DNA from: an uncultured Granulosicoccaceae bacterium
GTDB taxonomy: Bacteria; Pseudomonadota; Gammaproteobacteria; Granulosicoccales; Granulosicoccaceae
DNA length: 64,000 nucleotides
Assembly (NCBI GenBank): GCA_938006335.1
Contig: CALLMF010000041.1
Span: 43,894-107,893, forward strand
Reading direction: 5' to 3'
Part shown: positions 1-9,596 of the stretch, piece after piece
How the letters are laid out: each line of letters starts with the position of its first letter
How positions within the stretch are numbered: position 1 is the first letter of the stretch
The notes under the pieces: generated by a model
The model's input: the letters and a program-made list of their open reading frames with translations, nothing else
Told to the model about the DNA's origin: nothing
The model's database searches: none
Position numbers and translations under genes: made by a program

Positions 1-144
1 GCAGCACGGCCAACACCTCAATCGGGCATGTGGTGCGTGAACCTGTTGCGCGGTATCAACTTGAACAGGCTTAACGAGCATAAAATCAGGGCAGAAATGG
101 CCATTTAAGGCGCCATTTGGCCTGTTTTCGAGAACTTTTCCCTG

Positions 145-3100
145 ATGAATCAACCGGTTGGCGTGGTCCGACCCCATGATGAAGTGCTGCCGGTGGCGCA
201 GCGGCGGGAGGACATCCTGGCGGCCCTGGCGGAGCGGCAGGTGCTGATCGTGTGTGGGGAGACGGGGTCCGGCAAGACGACGCAGCTGCCGCAGATCTGT
301 CTTGCGGGTGGTCGGGGTGAGGGCGGTGCACTCATCGGGCATACGCAGCCGCGTCGCCTGGCGGCGCGCACAGTGGCGAGTCGCATTGCGAGCGAGATGG
401 GCACTACGGTCGGTCAGTCGGTGGGCTTCAAGATTCGCTTTACCGATCAGGTGAGTGATGCCACGCGCATCAAGTTGATGACCGACGGTATCCTGCTGGC
501 CGAGACGCGCCGCGATCCCTTGTTGAAAGCCTACGACACACTGATCATCGATGAGGCGCACGAGCGTTCGCTCAACATCGATTTCCTGATGGGGTACCTG
601 AAACAGCTCTTGCCAAGGCGTCCGGACCTGAAGCTGATCATCACCTCAGCCACGATCGATCCGGAACGCTTTTCGGCCCATTTTGATGATGCGCCGATCA
701 TCCGAGCCGAAGGACGCAGCTATCCGGTGGAAGTGCGATACGCGCCTCCCGGTGGTGAGGATTCAAGTGATGTGATGGACGATGACACGCCAGACGCGAC
801 GTCTGCCGCGCTCGTTGATGCCTGTCGCGAGCTTCTGTCCGAGCGTCGCAACGACGTGCTGGTGTTCTTCCCGGGTGAGCGTGAGATCCGAGAGGCCGCG
901 GACCTGCTCGGCAAGCAGTCGTCACACGACAAGGTGTTTCGTGGCGTAGAGATACTGCCCTTGTTCTCGCGGCTGTCCAATGCCGAGCAGAATCGCATCT
1001 TTCAACCGCACAACGCCCCGCGTATCGTCCTCGCCACCAACGTGGCCGAGACGTCGCTGACGGTGCCGGGTATTCGCAGCGTGGTGGATACGGGCCTTGC
1101 CCGCGTGTCTCGCTATAGCGTACGCAGTCAGATACAGCGACTGCCGGTCGAAAAGATCTCGCAGGCAAGTGCGGATCAACGCAAGGGCCGCTGTGGGCGC
1201 GTGGCACCAGGGGTGTGCATACGCTTGTACGACGAAGACGACTTTGCATCGCGCGCGGAGTTTACCGAGCCCGAGATCTTGCGTACCAATCTGGCCTCGG
1301 TCATCCTGCAGATGCGTTCGATGTCATTGGGCGCGATCGATTCCTTCCCGTTTGTTGAGGCGCCGCAGCCGCGCTTTATCAATGATGGTTATCGCACCTT
1401 GCAGGAACTCGCCGCGCTAGACAATGCACGAGAGCTCACGCCCTTGGGTGAGCGTCTGTCGCGTCTGCCCATCGATCCACGATTGGGCCGCATGGTGTTG
1501 GCTGCAGTCGATGAAGGTGCCTTGAATGAAGTGCTGACGATCGTGAGTGCCCTGTCGGTACAGGACCCGCGTGAACGCCCGTTCAACAAGCAGCAGGCAG
1601 CCGATGAGCTGCACGCTGAATTCCATCACGAGCGCTCGGACTTTCTGACCTGGTTGAACCTCTGGAACTTCATCAACGTGCAGAAAGACGCCTTGTCGAA
1701 TTCGAAGTTCAGGAAGATGTGCAAGCAACGCTTCCTGGCACCGATGCGCGTGCTCGAATGGATGGACGTGAGGCGGCAGCTCGAACGCCTGGTCAACGAG
1801 CTCAAACTGAAACAGAACACCACGCCTGCGGACGAGGACAAGGTGCATCGCGCACTGCTGACCGGCCTGCTAGCCAACGTTGCCACCCGTACCGACAAGA
1901 AGGACTACCTCGGTACGCGCAATAGACACATGGATCTCTTTCCGGGATCGGTGTTGTTCAGAAGGCGAGACAAAGCGCGTAACGGCAAGCCTCAGAAGGC
2001 AAACGTGCGCAGTGAAGTCGAACTCGACAAGTCGGGCGGCCCGAAGTGGATCATGGCATCCGAGATCACCGAGACCAGTCGCGTGTACGCACGGGGCGTT
2101 GCTGCGATTTCGCCTACGTGGATAGAGTCAGCGGCTGATCACCTGCTGCAGTACAGCTATCGAGACGCACACTGGCAGAAGAAAGCCGGCCGCGTGTCCG
2201 CGTTTGCTCAGGCCACATTGTATGGCTTGATCATCAATGCGAAAAAGCGCGTTGACTACGCGCGCATCAACCCCAAGGAGTCGCGCGAGATTTTCATTCG
2301 TGATGCATTGGTCGGTGGCTTGATAGCCACGCGTGCAGAGTTTCATCGACACAATCAAGCCATGCTCAATGAGGTCATGGCGCTGGAAGACAAGACACGT
2401 CGACGCGATATCGTCGTGGATCCCGAGTCCTTGGTTCGCTTCTATGACGCGATCATTCCAGATGACATCAACAACACCGCAGACTTCGAGAGTTGGCGTC
2501 GTGAGTTCGAGGCAAGCGAGCCTCGTGGTCTCTTCTACTCAAAAGAATTGTTGTTTGCAGATGGTGCCGGGGATATCGATGAGCTCGCCTGGCCTGATCA
2601 GCTTGAAACCGGTGGGCTCGTACTACCATTGACCTATCACTTCGCCCCCGGTGAGCCCGATGACGGGGTGACCCTGGTATGTCCCGTGACCTTGCTTAAC
2701 CGGGTGTCGGTCAGCCGTTGCGAGTGGCTGGTGCCCGGCTTGCTCGAAGAGAAGATCTCACTGCTGATCAAGGCCTTGCCCAAACCGCTTCGGCGCAACT
2801 TTGTGCCAGCACCCGACTATGCGCGTGCGTGTTGCGAGAGCTTGCGTGCGGACGATGCGCCACTGCTACCGGCCTTGTCGCGTCAGCTGCTCAAGATGAG
2901 CGGGGTGGAGATCGCCCGCTCGGCCTGGGACGATTCCTCGCTGCCACGTCATCTTCGCATGCGCATTGTCGTCACTGAAGATGACGGTCAGCAGATCGAT
3001 GAATCGCGTGACCTTGCGATGCTGCAGGCGCGTTACTCCGATCGTGTGGAGGAATCACTCGTACGCTTTGGTGACGACAGCCTGGAACAGGCGTCGGTGA

Positions 3101-3963
3101 CTGACTGGAACTTCGGTGATCTCGCCGAGAGCGTGGAGATCGACAACCGGGGTGTCAGCATGAAGGGCTATCCGGCGCTTGAAGCCAAACCGGATGGCGT
3201 GGGCATTCGCCTGTTTGCGAGCCTTGAGGCCGCCAATGCATCCATGCCGACCGGCGTGCGGGCACTGTACCGTCTGGTGCTGCGTGAAGAGGTGCGCTAT
3301 CTCACTCGCAAGTTGCCGGCGATCGATGTGATGGCGCTGCGTTTCACCCCCTTCGGCTCCAAGCAGCAGCTTGTCGATGACATCATCGATGCGGCGATAG
3401 ATCAGGCGTTCATGCCGAACGGCCAGCGGCCACGCACCCGCGACGCCTTTGTCACCCCGTTGGAGGCCAATCGCAAGAACCTTGTCGGCATTGCTGGTGC
3501 CCTGGCGGGAGAGGTGTCGCGCATTCTGGAGAGTCACCGTCAGGTGGCTCGGCGTATCGAAGGGCGTATTTCATTGAGCTGGGTGGAAGCCGCTGCCGAT
3601 ATCCGCGAACAGATCAGTGCCCTGATCTTCGCAGGCTTTGTGACCGAGACGGGGTACGAGCGTCTGCAACGCCTGCCGGTGTACTTCGAGGCGATGAACA
3701 AGCGTCTCGACGCCATTGACCGCGAGCCGGACAAGGACCGCCGGCGTCGGTCGGAGTTCATTCCGGTGTGGGAAGCCTTTCAGCGCTTGCCGGGCCCGAG
3801 TGGCGACAGCGAGTACGACGGCGAGTACGCGAAGCTCCGCTGGGCGTTCGAGGAGCTGCGAGTGCAACTCTTCGCTCAGGATCTGGGTACCCGAGAGAAA
3901 GTGTCGGTTTCCCGGCTCGAAAATCGTGTGCAGGAGCTGACCAGGCGCGCGCCGAGAGTCTGA
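145..3963 (+). CDS. hrpA: ATP-dependent RNA helicase HrpA (DEAH box)
   Basis: Encodes a 1272-residue DEAH-box RNA helicase of the HrpA family, which unwinds RNA at the cost of ATP and in related bacteria acts on mRNA processing and stalled ribosomes. Visible motifs are Walker A GETGSGKTT (residues 38-46), DEAH (136-139), SAT (168-170) and the motif VI region QRKGRCGR. The long C-terminal half matches the HrpA-specific extension in length. The ATG at 145 is the first start after an in-frame stop at 106-108. From memory E. coli HrpA has about 70 more residues before Walker A, so this copy lacks that leader. A perfect 12-bp palindrome, AAATGGCCATTT, sits at 95-106 just upstream; its role is unknown. 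The family call is secure. Confidence 0.96.
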   Translation: MNQPVGVVRPHDEVLPVAQRREDILAALAERQVLIVCGETGSGKTTQLPQICLAGGRGEGGALIGHTQPRRLAARTVASRIASEMGTTVGQSVGFKIRFTDQVSDATRIKLMTDGILLAETRRDPLLKAYDTLIIDEAHERSLNIDFLMGYLKQLLPRRPDLKLIITSATIDPERFSAHFDDAPIIRAEGRSYPVEVRYAPPGGEDSSDVMDDDTPDATSAALVDACRELLSERRNDVLVFFPGEREIREAADLLGKQSSHDKVFRGVEILPLFSRLSNAEQNRIFQPHNAPRIVLATNVAETSLTVPGIRSVVDTGLARVSRYSVRSQIQRLPVEKISQASADQRKGRCGRVAPGVCIRLYDEDDFASRAEFTEPEILRTNLASVILQMRSMSLGAIDSFPFVEAPQPRFINDGYRTLQELAALDNARELTPLGERLSRLPIDPRLGRMVLAAVDEGALNEVLTIVSALSVQDPRERPFNKQQAADELHAEFHHERSDFLTWLNLWNFINVQKDALSNSKFRKMCKQRFLAPMRVLEWMDVRRQLERLVNELKLKQNTTPADEDKVHRALLTGLLANVATRTDKKDYLGTRNRHMDLFPGSVLFRRRDKARNGKPQKANVRSEVELDKSGGPKWIMASEITETSRVYARGVAAISPTWIESAADHLLQYSYRDAHWQKKAGRVSAFAQATLYGLIINAKKRVDYARINPKESREIFIRDALVGGLIATRAEFHRHNQAMLNEVMALEDKTRRRDIVVDPESLVRFYDAIIPDDINNTADFESWRREFEASEPRGLFYSKELLFADGAGDIDELAWPDQLETGGLVLPLTYHFAPGEPDDGVTLVCPVTLLNRVSVSRCEWLVPGLLEEKISLLIKALPKPLRRNFVPAPDYARACCESLRADDAPLLPALSRQLLKMSGVEIARSAWDDSSLPRHLRMRIVVTEDDGQQIDESRDLAMLQARYSDRVEESLVRFGDDSLEQASVTDWNFGDLAESVEIDNRGVSMKGYPALEAKPDGVGIRLFASLEAANASMPTGVRALYRLVLREEVRYLTRKLPAIDVMALRFTPFGSKQQLVDDIIDAAIDQAFMPNGQRPRTRDAFVTPLEANRKNLVGIAGALAGEVSRILESHRQVARRIEGRISLSWVEAAADIREQISALIFAGFVTETGYERLQRLPVYFEAMNKRLDAIDREPDKDRRRRSEFIPVWEAFQRLPGPSGDSEYDGEYAKLRWAFEELRVQLFAQDLGTREKVSVSRLENRVQELTRRAPRV

Positions 3964-4103
3964 TCCGCGGCGTCACGATGCGCCTGATCGGGTGCTTATG
4001 TGCCGCTATTCCGTCGCGTCAGGCAGCTTGTGCTTGTAGCCGCCGATTTCCCGACTACGCTTAGTGTTCGACTGGCGGCGTTATCGGGTTGTTGGGGTGG
4101 CAA

Positions 4104-4706
4104 ATGAAAAAAGCACTGGCGGGTGTTCTGATGCTCGCGGGCGCGTCGGGTGCCGGCGCTGCAGGCCTGGATCTCGCGCTCAGCAACGAGACGGCGAATC
4201 TCGCCGTACTCTTCAATCCTTATCAGTTCCATGCGGGCGGCGGCTCCGAGCTCGTGCTCGGCGGCTTTGTCAACGAGCGGGGTGACAACCTGCTGCATGC
4301 CACCTTGATGGCACGTGGCAAACGTCAGACCGGGAACTCGGTGTACTCCCTTGGTGCGGGTTTTCGCGCCATCTACGGGGAGCTTGATATCGATGACGAG
4401 ATCGTGATCGAAGGTGCGGACACGGAAACGGTCGGCGCGCTCGGCATTGGCATGCAGGCGGGTGTCCTGTTGGCATCGTCGCGCTACACGCCGGTCGAGC
4501 TGATCGGTGAGGCCTTCCTCGCACCCAGCATCACAAGCTTTACCGATGCGGACCGTTACATGGAGTTTGGTGCGCGCTTGCAGGTCGAGGTGATCCCTCA
4601 GGCGCGGGCCTACCTCGGGTACCGACGCATGTCCTTCGACACCAACGATTACGATGGTCTGCGAATCGACTCCGGGTTTCACTTCGGATTGAACGTCTCG
4701 TTCTAG
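4104..4706 (+). CDS. YfaZ-like outer membrane protein
   Basis: A 200-residue exported protein. It opens with a typical signal peptide (MKKALAGVLMLAGASGAGA), followed by alternating amphipathic strands and a C-terminal Phe (LNVSF), the usual signature of an outer-membrane beta-barrel. The pattern resembles the YfaZ family, whose function is poorly known. I chose the ATG at 4104 because it begins the signal peptide; an upstream TTG at 4089 would add five residues. It lies between hrpA and mazG on the same strand, with 140 bp before it and 58 bp after. The barrel call is firm; the YfaZ assignment is moderate. Confidence 0.75.
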   Translation: MKKALAGVLMLAGASGAGAAGLDLALSNETANLAVLFNPYQFHAGGGSELVLGGFVNERGDNLLHATLMARGKRQTGNSVYSLGAGFRAIYGELDIDDEIVIEGADTETVGALGIGMQAGVLLASSRYTPVELIGEAFLAPSITSFTDADRYMEFGARLQVEVIPQARAYLGYRRMSFDTNDYDGLRIDSGFHFGLNVSF

Positions 4707-4764
4707 CGCAGTCCGACCTTCCGCCCGGCAAGGCCGCCGAGCGAGGCGTCCAGGCGAGTACGCA

Positions 4765-5586
4765 ATGACCACTGAGCGCAGCGCACGAGCCGTTGATGAT
4801 CTGGTGCGGATCATGGCGCGGCTGCGCGACCCTGACTCCGGTTGTTCCTGGGACCTGGCGCAGACATTTCAAACGATTGCGCCCTACACGCTGGAAGAGG
4901 CCTACGAGGTCCTCGACGCGATAGAGCGTGAGGATCTTGACGAGCTCAAGGGCGAGCTTGGTGATCTGTTGCTGCAGGTCGTCTTCCACGCGCGTATGGC
5001 AGAAGAGCAGGGTGCCTTTGATCTCGAGGCCGTGGCCCAAGGTATCTGCGACAAGATGACACGCCGTCATCCGCACGTGTTTGGAGATCAGGCCGGGCAG
5101 ATGGACGAGCAGGCCCTGAATGCGCACTGGGAGCAGGCCAAGGCAGAGGAGCGTGCCGCCCGGCACGACAACGATGCCACGCCATCCGCGCTCGATGACG
5201 TGGCCCGTGCCTTGCCGGCGCTGCTCCGTGCCGACAAGATCCAGAAGCGCGCATCGCGTGTGGGCTTTGATTGGCCCGACGTCAGCCAGGTGCGCGGCAA
5301 GCTCGACGAGGAGCTCGGCGAGCTGGATGCGGTGACAGGTGGTGATTCGGATGCGATCGAAGACGAGCTCGGTGATGTGCTCTTCAGCGCGGTCAATCTC
5401 GCGCGGCATCTTGACGTGGATGCCGAGCAGGCCTTGCGCCGTGCAACCGCTAAGTTCGAGGCCCGGTTTCGGGTTGTCGAGCAGTTGGCAACGTCGCAGT
5501 CGCTATCGCTCGAGCAGCTGGATATCGACGCCCTCGAAGCGTTGTGGCAGGAGTCCAAGCGTCGTACGCGCGGCAAACACGTTTAA
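4765..5586 (+). CDS. mazG: Nucleoside triphosphate pyrophosphohydrolase MazG
   Basis: 273 residues, the usual length of two-domain MazG. The enzyme hydrolyses NTPs to NMP and PPi, cleaning nucleotide pools and, in E. coli, lowering ppGpp under starvation. The first MazG domain shows the metal-binding pattern around LEEAYEVLDAI and LKGELGDLLLQVVFH. The second repeats it around DEELGELDAV and IEDELGDVLFSAVN. Start is the ATG at 4765. The stop overlaps the stop of the convergent flavoenzyme gene by 3 bp, so there is no room for a separate terminator between them. Confidence 0.95.
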   Translation: MTTERSARAVDDLVRIMARLRDPDSGCSWDLAQTFQTIAPYTLEEAYEVLDAIEREDLDELKGELGDLLLQVVFHARMAEEQGAFDLEAVAQGICDKMTRRHPHVFGDQAGQMDEQALNAHWEQAKAEERAARHDNDATPSALDDVARALPALLRADKIQKRASRVGFDWPDVSQVRGKLDEELGELDAVTGGDSDAIEDELGDVLFSAVNLARHLDVDAEQALRRATAKFEARFRVVEQLATSQSLSLEQLDIDALEALWQESKRRTRGKHV

Positions 5587-6890
5587 CCGCCGAGCCGTTG
5601 GCCAAACCAGCTCCCCTCTCGGCTGGCCCGCAGCTTGTGTATCCAGCGTGACGGCCTGAATGGCGTCATGTCCGTGTCGGGCGTCTCGCCGCTGAGTTGC
5701 TGCGCGACAAGTTTGCCGGACACGGGACCGGTCATCATGCCGATGTGCTGATGGCCGAAGTTCACCCATAGCCGCTCGCTACGTGGCAATGCGCCGATCA
5801 CCGGTACCCCGTCAGGCAGCGTTGGTCGGGCGCCGCGCCACACAGGCTCATCCGTTCTTCCGGCGATGTCAAACGCTTCGAACAAGCGAGGCTCCACTTG
5901 TTCAAGCTGGGAGAGGTTTGATGAGTCATCCCGTGGGGCGAGTTCAACCCCGGTGGTGAGCCGCAAGCCGCCGGTCATCGGTCCGACGATGTACTCACCA
6001 TCGATGTCATGTACCGAATGTACCGGGGTGGGACCACCGGCCAGCGCGTAGTGAGCGTGGTAACCGCGCTCAACCGCGAGGGTCACGCGGTATCGGGCGA
6101 AGGCGAGTACATCAGCGCTCCATGGGCCTGCGGCAATCAGCACACGATCGCTCTGATGCGGGTTTCCGTTGAGGGAAATGCTCACACCAGACTCCGATTC
6201 GGTGATGTCACTCACCTCGCCCTGCACCAGCGTGCCTCCATCGGCGACGAATTGCATGGCATGCTCGCGCAGCATCAGTCCGGGGTTGTCGACGACACCG
6301 CCGACCATCAGCTGATACGCCGAATCGAAGATCGGCCTGAGTGCAGGCTCCTTCTCCTGTAGCTCTTCACGACTCAGCACCCGGATGTCGATGCCCATCT
6401 CGCGCATCAAGCGCCCGCTGAAACTGTCGAGAGACTTGGCGGCGCGCTCGGGACCTCCGTGCCTGAAGACTTTCAGCCAGCCCGATTCGGTCAGCCTGTG
6501 GGCGTTGCCGGTTCGTTGCATCAGTGCACGATGCTCGTCGAGTGCCTGGCTGGTAAGCGAGTGCAGTGCACGCGAGTTGTGGCGTGCGGGACGTGTCTTG
6601 CTGGCTTGGAGAAACGCCAGTAACCACGGTAGATTGCGTAGCAGGTGCGCCTTCTTGAAGCGAAGCGAGGCGGTATCGTTACGCAAGTAACGCCCGAGTG
6701 ATGAGTGCAAGTCCGGGTTGTTGAGCGGGACAAAGGACGCCGGATTGATGACCCCGGCGTTGCCCCATGAAGTCTCCGACGCGGGTTCGCGTCGATCCAC
6801 GAGGGTGACCTGCCAGCCGCGTTGCTGCAGGTGGATGGCGCTGGATATGCCGACGGCGCCTGCGCCGATGATCGTGATGGTGTCTTTCAT
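5583..6890 (-). CDS. FAD-dependent D-amino-acid dehydrogenase-like oxidoreductase (DadA family)
   Basis: 435 residues. The N-terminus carries the Rossmann FAD motif (IIGAGAVGISSAIHLQQRGW) followed by an acidic VDRRE. The C-terminus has the second FAD contact region (WVNFGHQHIGMMTGPVSG), as in the DadA/glycine-oxidase DAO superfamily. Members oxidise D-amino acids or related amines and feed electrons to the respiratory chain. Start chosen at the ATG at 6890 (MKDTITI), directly before the FAD fold; a longer start at 6905 adds five residues. No alanine racemase lies nearby, so the substrate is not fixed by context. Confidence 0.82.
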   Translation of the reverse strand: MKDTITIIGAGAVGISSAIHLQQRGWQVTLVDRREPASETSWGNAGVINPASFVPLNNPDLHSSLGRYLRNDTASLRFKKAHLLRNLPWLLAFLQASKTRPARHNSRALHSLTSQALDEHRALMQRTGNAHRLTESGWLKVFRHGGPERAAKSLDSFSGRLMREMGIDIRVLSREELQEKEPALRPIFDSAYQLMVGGVVDNPGLMLREHAMQFVADGGTLVQGEVSDITESESGVSISLNGNPHQSDRVLIAAGPWSADVLAFARYRVTLAVERGYHAHYALAGGPTPVHSVHDIDGEYIVGPMTGGLRLTTGVELAPRDDSSNLSQLEQVEPRLFEAFDIAGRTDEPVWRGARPTLPDGVPVIGALPRSERLWVNFGHQHIGMMTGPVSGKLVAQQLSGETPDTDMTPFRPSRWIHKLRASREGSWFGQRLGG

Positions 6891-6996
6891 GCCGGAACAG
6901 ACCACTAGCAGTTCCTGGACACGGTACTACGTTCGATGCCGGGACAGCATGCGATCGGATGCGCGTGCTGCCCTGGCGCCAGCGACGTGGGTGGTA

Positions 6997-8943
6997 TCAG
7001 CCCTGTTCGGCGTCGTCGAGCAAGGGATTGGCGTGCCGATGTGCACTTGCCGTGATTCGCGAGGAGTCGAGCTCGGTCAGCAGAGTGCCGGCAGCGCGCA
7101 GCGCGTCCTCGAGTTTCTCGTCGTGGCTGTAGATATCGTTGCGCGTCTGCAGTACGCCGTTGTTGTCCACCCACGATGTGAAATAGGCGAGATGCGTGGG
7201 TATCGGCGTCTTGAGGATGAGTCGCGTGGTCTTGGTACGGGCCTGTGCGCGGGCGATCTGACGTGCGCTCATGCCATCAGCTTCCATCACCGTCCTGAAC
7301 AGACCTTTCGGATCGCTCAAACGAATACACCCGTGGCTGTACGCACGATCAGGCAGTGCGAAGAGACTCTTGGCCTGGGTGTCGTGAAAGTAGATGGCGT
7401 ACTGATTCGGCATCATGAACTTCACAGTCCCGAGTGCATTGTTGCTACCGGCGCGTTGACGGATCAGATAGGGAAAGGGTCGCTTGCGCAGTTGTGCAGG
7501 CGTTACCGAGTTGTAGTCAACCTTCGTGTACTTGTCGTCGCGGTAGGCGAGAAAGTCGAAATTGCGCTGGGCCAGATACCCGGGAGTTGCAATCTCCTTG
7601 GGAAGCAGTTCCCGGTGCGCAATTGATTGCGGGACTGACCATGTCGGGTTCAGCTCGATGTAGGTCATCTCGCGCGAGAACGTGGGTGTCGAGTGCTCGA
7701 CCGCTCCCACCACGACGACCATGTCCACGATCTGTTCGCCGTTGTCGATCATGCTCAGACGATAGTTCGGCAGGTTCATGAAGAAGTGTCGATCTCCCAG
7801 CTCGCGAGGCATCCAGCGCCAACGCTCCTGGCTCAGCGCGATCTCGGTTATTGCTTCGTCAACAGACGTGTTCATCGCCTCTCGTGTGCGCGCGTCCACG
7901 ATGCCGGAGCCGGGTATGCCGTTGCGTTCCTGAAACGCGGCAACGGCGAGTTTCAACGGTGCATCGAACATCGGTGTCAGGATGGTGTCCGGATCAAGCT
8001 CACCGGTCTCGACCATACGACGCTTGATGTACATCACATCGGAGTGGTGATGACCGACCCGCAGCGCTCCGGTCTCCGGTACGTGGGTGCGCTCCTGGCC
8101 TCTGGCACGCTCTGCCAGCAATGTGTCCATGAGGCTGACCATGCGTCGGTAGTCGGCATTGGACGGCGTGACCGAGCGCAGTGCGCTATTGACGTCCAGC
8201 ACGCCTTCTTCGAGCTCGGCGTTCAGCGCATACGTGTCGACCGTTGGTGCATCCCTGTACATGCGGTACTGGGTCTTGCGTGGATCGACCATGCCTTGTC
8301 CAAGATGTTTTGCAACTCGATTGAACGTCGAGTTCAACAAGCGCTCGAGACGCTCACCTTCGGCATCGGCGTCAGCGATGGATTGCTGGTTGTCCATGAC
8401 GACTACCGGACCGTCGTTGGTCGTAGGTTCTGCCGCGAGCCGCATCGCTCGCTGCGCGGCTGTCTCGAAGGTGGCAATGGTCGCTGCCTTTTCGCGAGCA
8501 GCGATGTCTTCCTTGAGCATGTCGAGACCGTAGGCCTTCGGCGACAGTCCATGGCGGGCGGAGGTCTCCAGAAATCGCACCAGCTGTCGTGCATTGTCCG
8601 ACACACCAGTGCTGCTCAGCCAAGGACCCCAGATCTGCAGTTGTTCTCGCGTGCGGGCGCTGCTGTCCACCTCGAGTTCAACGACCGCCTGTACCTCTTC
8701 GTCCAGAATGGCGGCATTGACTGACCGTCCGACGGGCACAATGAAGGCCGCTTCTGCATCGGGAGCGGAACGCGTGTAGATCTCCTGCCCGGATAGTGTA
8801 TCGAGCGTGTTCCATCCAGCCGAACTCTGTGACCAGCCGGTCGCAGCTACCGTAGCCGAGACCGTCAGTCCAGCAACGGCCGCTGCAATGAGCGTTCGCG
8901 AGCTGATCCATGCTCGCGTGTTCTTGTTGGATTTATTGATCAT
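6997..8943 (-). CDS. L,D-transpeptidase, LdtD/YcbB type
   Basis: 648 residues. An N-terminal hydrophobic segment (about residues 17-36) acts as signal peptide or anchor. It is followed by a large scaffold region, a peptidoglycan-binding motif (AVAAFQERNGIPGSGIVDA), and a C-terminal YkuD catalytic domain with the His-Cys motif YSHGCIRLSDPKG. This domain order and length match LdtD (YcbB), which makes 3-3 crosslinks in peptidoglycan and can rescue cells when penicillin-binding proteins are blocked. A short inverted repeat lies 15 nt upstream of the start and may be part of its control. No clear Shine-Dalgarno was seen before the ATG. Confidence 0.9.
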   Translation of the reverse strand: MINKSNKNTRAWISSRTLIAAAVAGLTVSATVAATGWSQSSAGWNTLDTLSGQEIYTRSAPDAEAAFIVPVGRSVNAAILDEEVQAVVELEVDSSARTREQLQIWGPWLSSTGVSDNARQLVRFLETSARHGLSPKAYGLDMLKEDIAAREKAATIATFETAAQRAMRLAAEPTTNDGPVVVMDNQQSIADADAEGERLERLLNSTFNRVAKHLGQGMVDPRKTQYRMYRDAPTVDTYALNAELEEGVLDVNSALRSVTPSNADYRRMVSLMDTLLAERARGQERTHVPETGALRVGHHHSDVMYIKRRMVETGELDPDTILTPMFDAPLKLAVAAFQERNGIPGSGIVDARTREAMNTSVDEAITEIALSQERWRWMPRELGDRHFFMNLPNYRLSMIDNGEQIVDMVVVVGAVEHSTPTFSREMTYIELNPTWSVPQSIAHRELLPKEIATPGYLAQRNFDFLAYRDDKYTKVDYNSVTPAQLRKRPFPYLIRQRAGSNNALGTVKFMMPNQYAIYFHDTQAKSLFALPDRAYSHGCIRLSDPKGLFRTVMEADGMSARQIARAQARTKTTRLILKTPIPTHLAYFTSWVDNNGVLQTRNDIYSHDEKLEDALRAAGTLLTELDSSRITASAHRHANPLLDDAEQG

Positions 8944-8957
8944 GCATGGGGGATCGA

Positions 8958-8981
8958 CGCGTCAAAATCATCCTTGACGCG
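8958..8981. promoter_or_regulatory. Inverted repeat in the ldtD-type gene leader
   Basis: Perfect 8-bp arms CGCGTCAA / TTGACGCG separated by 8 bp, lying 15 bp upstream of the transpeptidase start. It can be an operator dyad or a small stem in the 5' leader on the minus strand; there is no U-tract, so it is not an intrinsic terminator. Confidence 0.45.
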
Positions 8982-9141
8982 CCGTGTCGTCAAGCCGTGA
9001 GCTGGCTTGCATTCGGTCTGTGCTCTGCGGCACCGACGTGAGCCAGTCCAGCCCGATAACGTGACCGACACCGCTTAAGGTGCTGGCGGAGAAACCGTGG
9101 CCCAGTGCTACCCGCGTCCCGATTCGCCCCGGATCACACCG

Positions 9142-9570
9142 TCAGAGCAGTTGCCGCAAGCGTTCGAGGTAGCTTGCCTCGTCTGGCGCTACGCCCTGGC
9201 GCTGTGCTGTCCACAGCATGTCTCCCAGCAGTGGCAGCATCATGTGCTCGACCGCATGGCCATCGCCGTGTTTGAGCAGTAGCGAGCGGGTGATATCCCG
9301 GATGCCACGTGGACGGTCAGTGCCCACCTGTTCACGCAGGGCGAGATGCAAACCGAGGTGCAGGAAGGGATTCTCGCTACCGTCTTCTGCGGTGAAGTCC
9401 TTGTCGAGTACGTCTTCGGTACCGGAAATCAGCGCGTGATATTCCGGATGTTCCTCGACCAGTGTGGCCACCTGCTTTTCGAGAGGCTCGAGTGCTTCGC
9501 CTGCGCGCAGCTTGCGAAAGGCTTCTCGAAACATTTCACGGGTACGCGTTCGATCGTCGGTGAACAACAT
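9142..9570 (-). CDS. DUF1841 family protein
   Basis: 142 residues, soluble, starting MLFTDDRTRTREMF. It carries the conserved sequence signature HPEYHALI plus a HxxEHMMLPLLGDMLW-like end that I recognise as DUF1841, a conserved proteobacterial family of unknown function. The ATG at 9570 was chosen because the upstream part of this reading frame is only a shadow of rnfE in another frame. It follows rnfE by 26 bp on the same strand, so it is probably the last gene of the metG-rnf transcription unit. The function is unknown; co-transcription with rnf may be fortuitous. Confidence 0.75.
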   Translation of the reverse strand: MLFTDDRTRTREMFREAFRKLRAGEALEPLEKQVATLVEEHPEYHALISGTEDVLDKDFTAEDGSENPFLHLGLHLALREQVGTDRPRGIRDITRSLLLKHGDGHAVEHMMLPLLGDMLWTAQRQGVAPDEASYLERLRQLL

Positions 9571-9596
9571 GGGGTTGCAGGATCGGTTGGGTGGCG

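Noticed and set aside
61..86. Promoter for hrpA from TTGAAC and TAAAAT
   Set aside because: Spacing is only 14 bp, too short for a standard sigma-70 promoter.
7693..8724. 343-codon open frame antisense to the L,D-transpeptidase
   Set aside because: The opposite strand has clear YkuD and peptidoglycan-binding motifs; this frame shows none.
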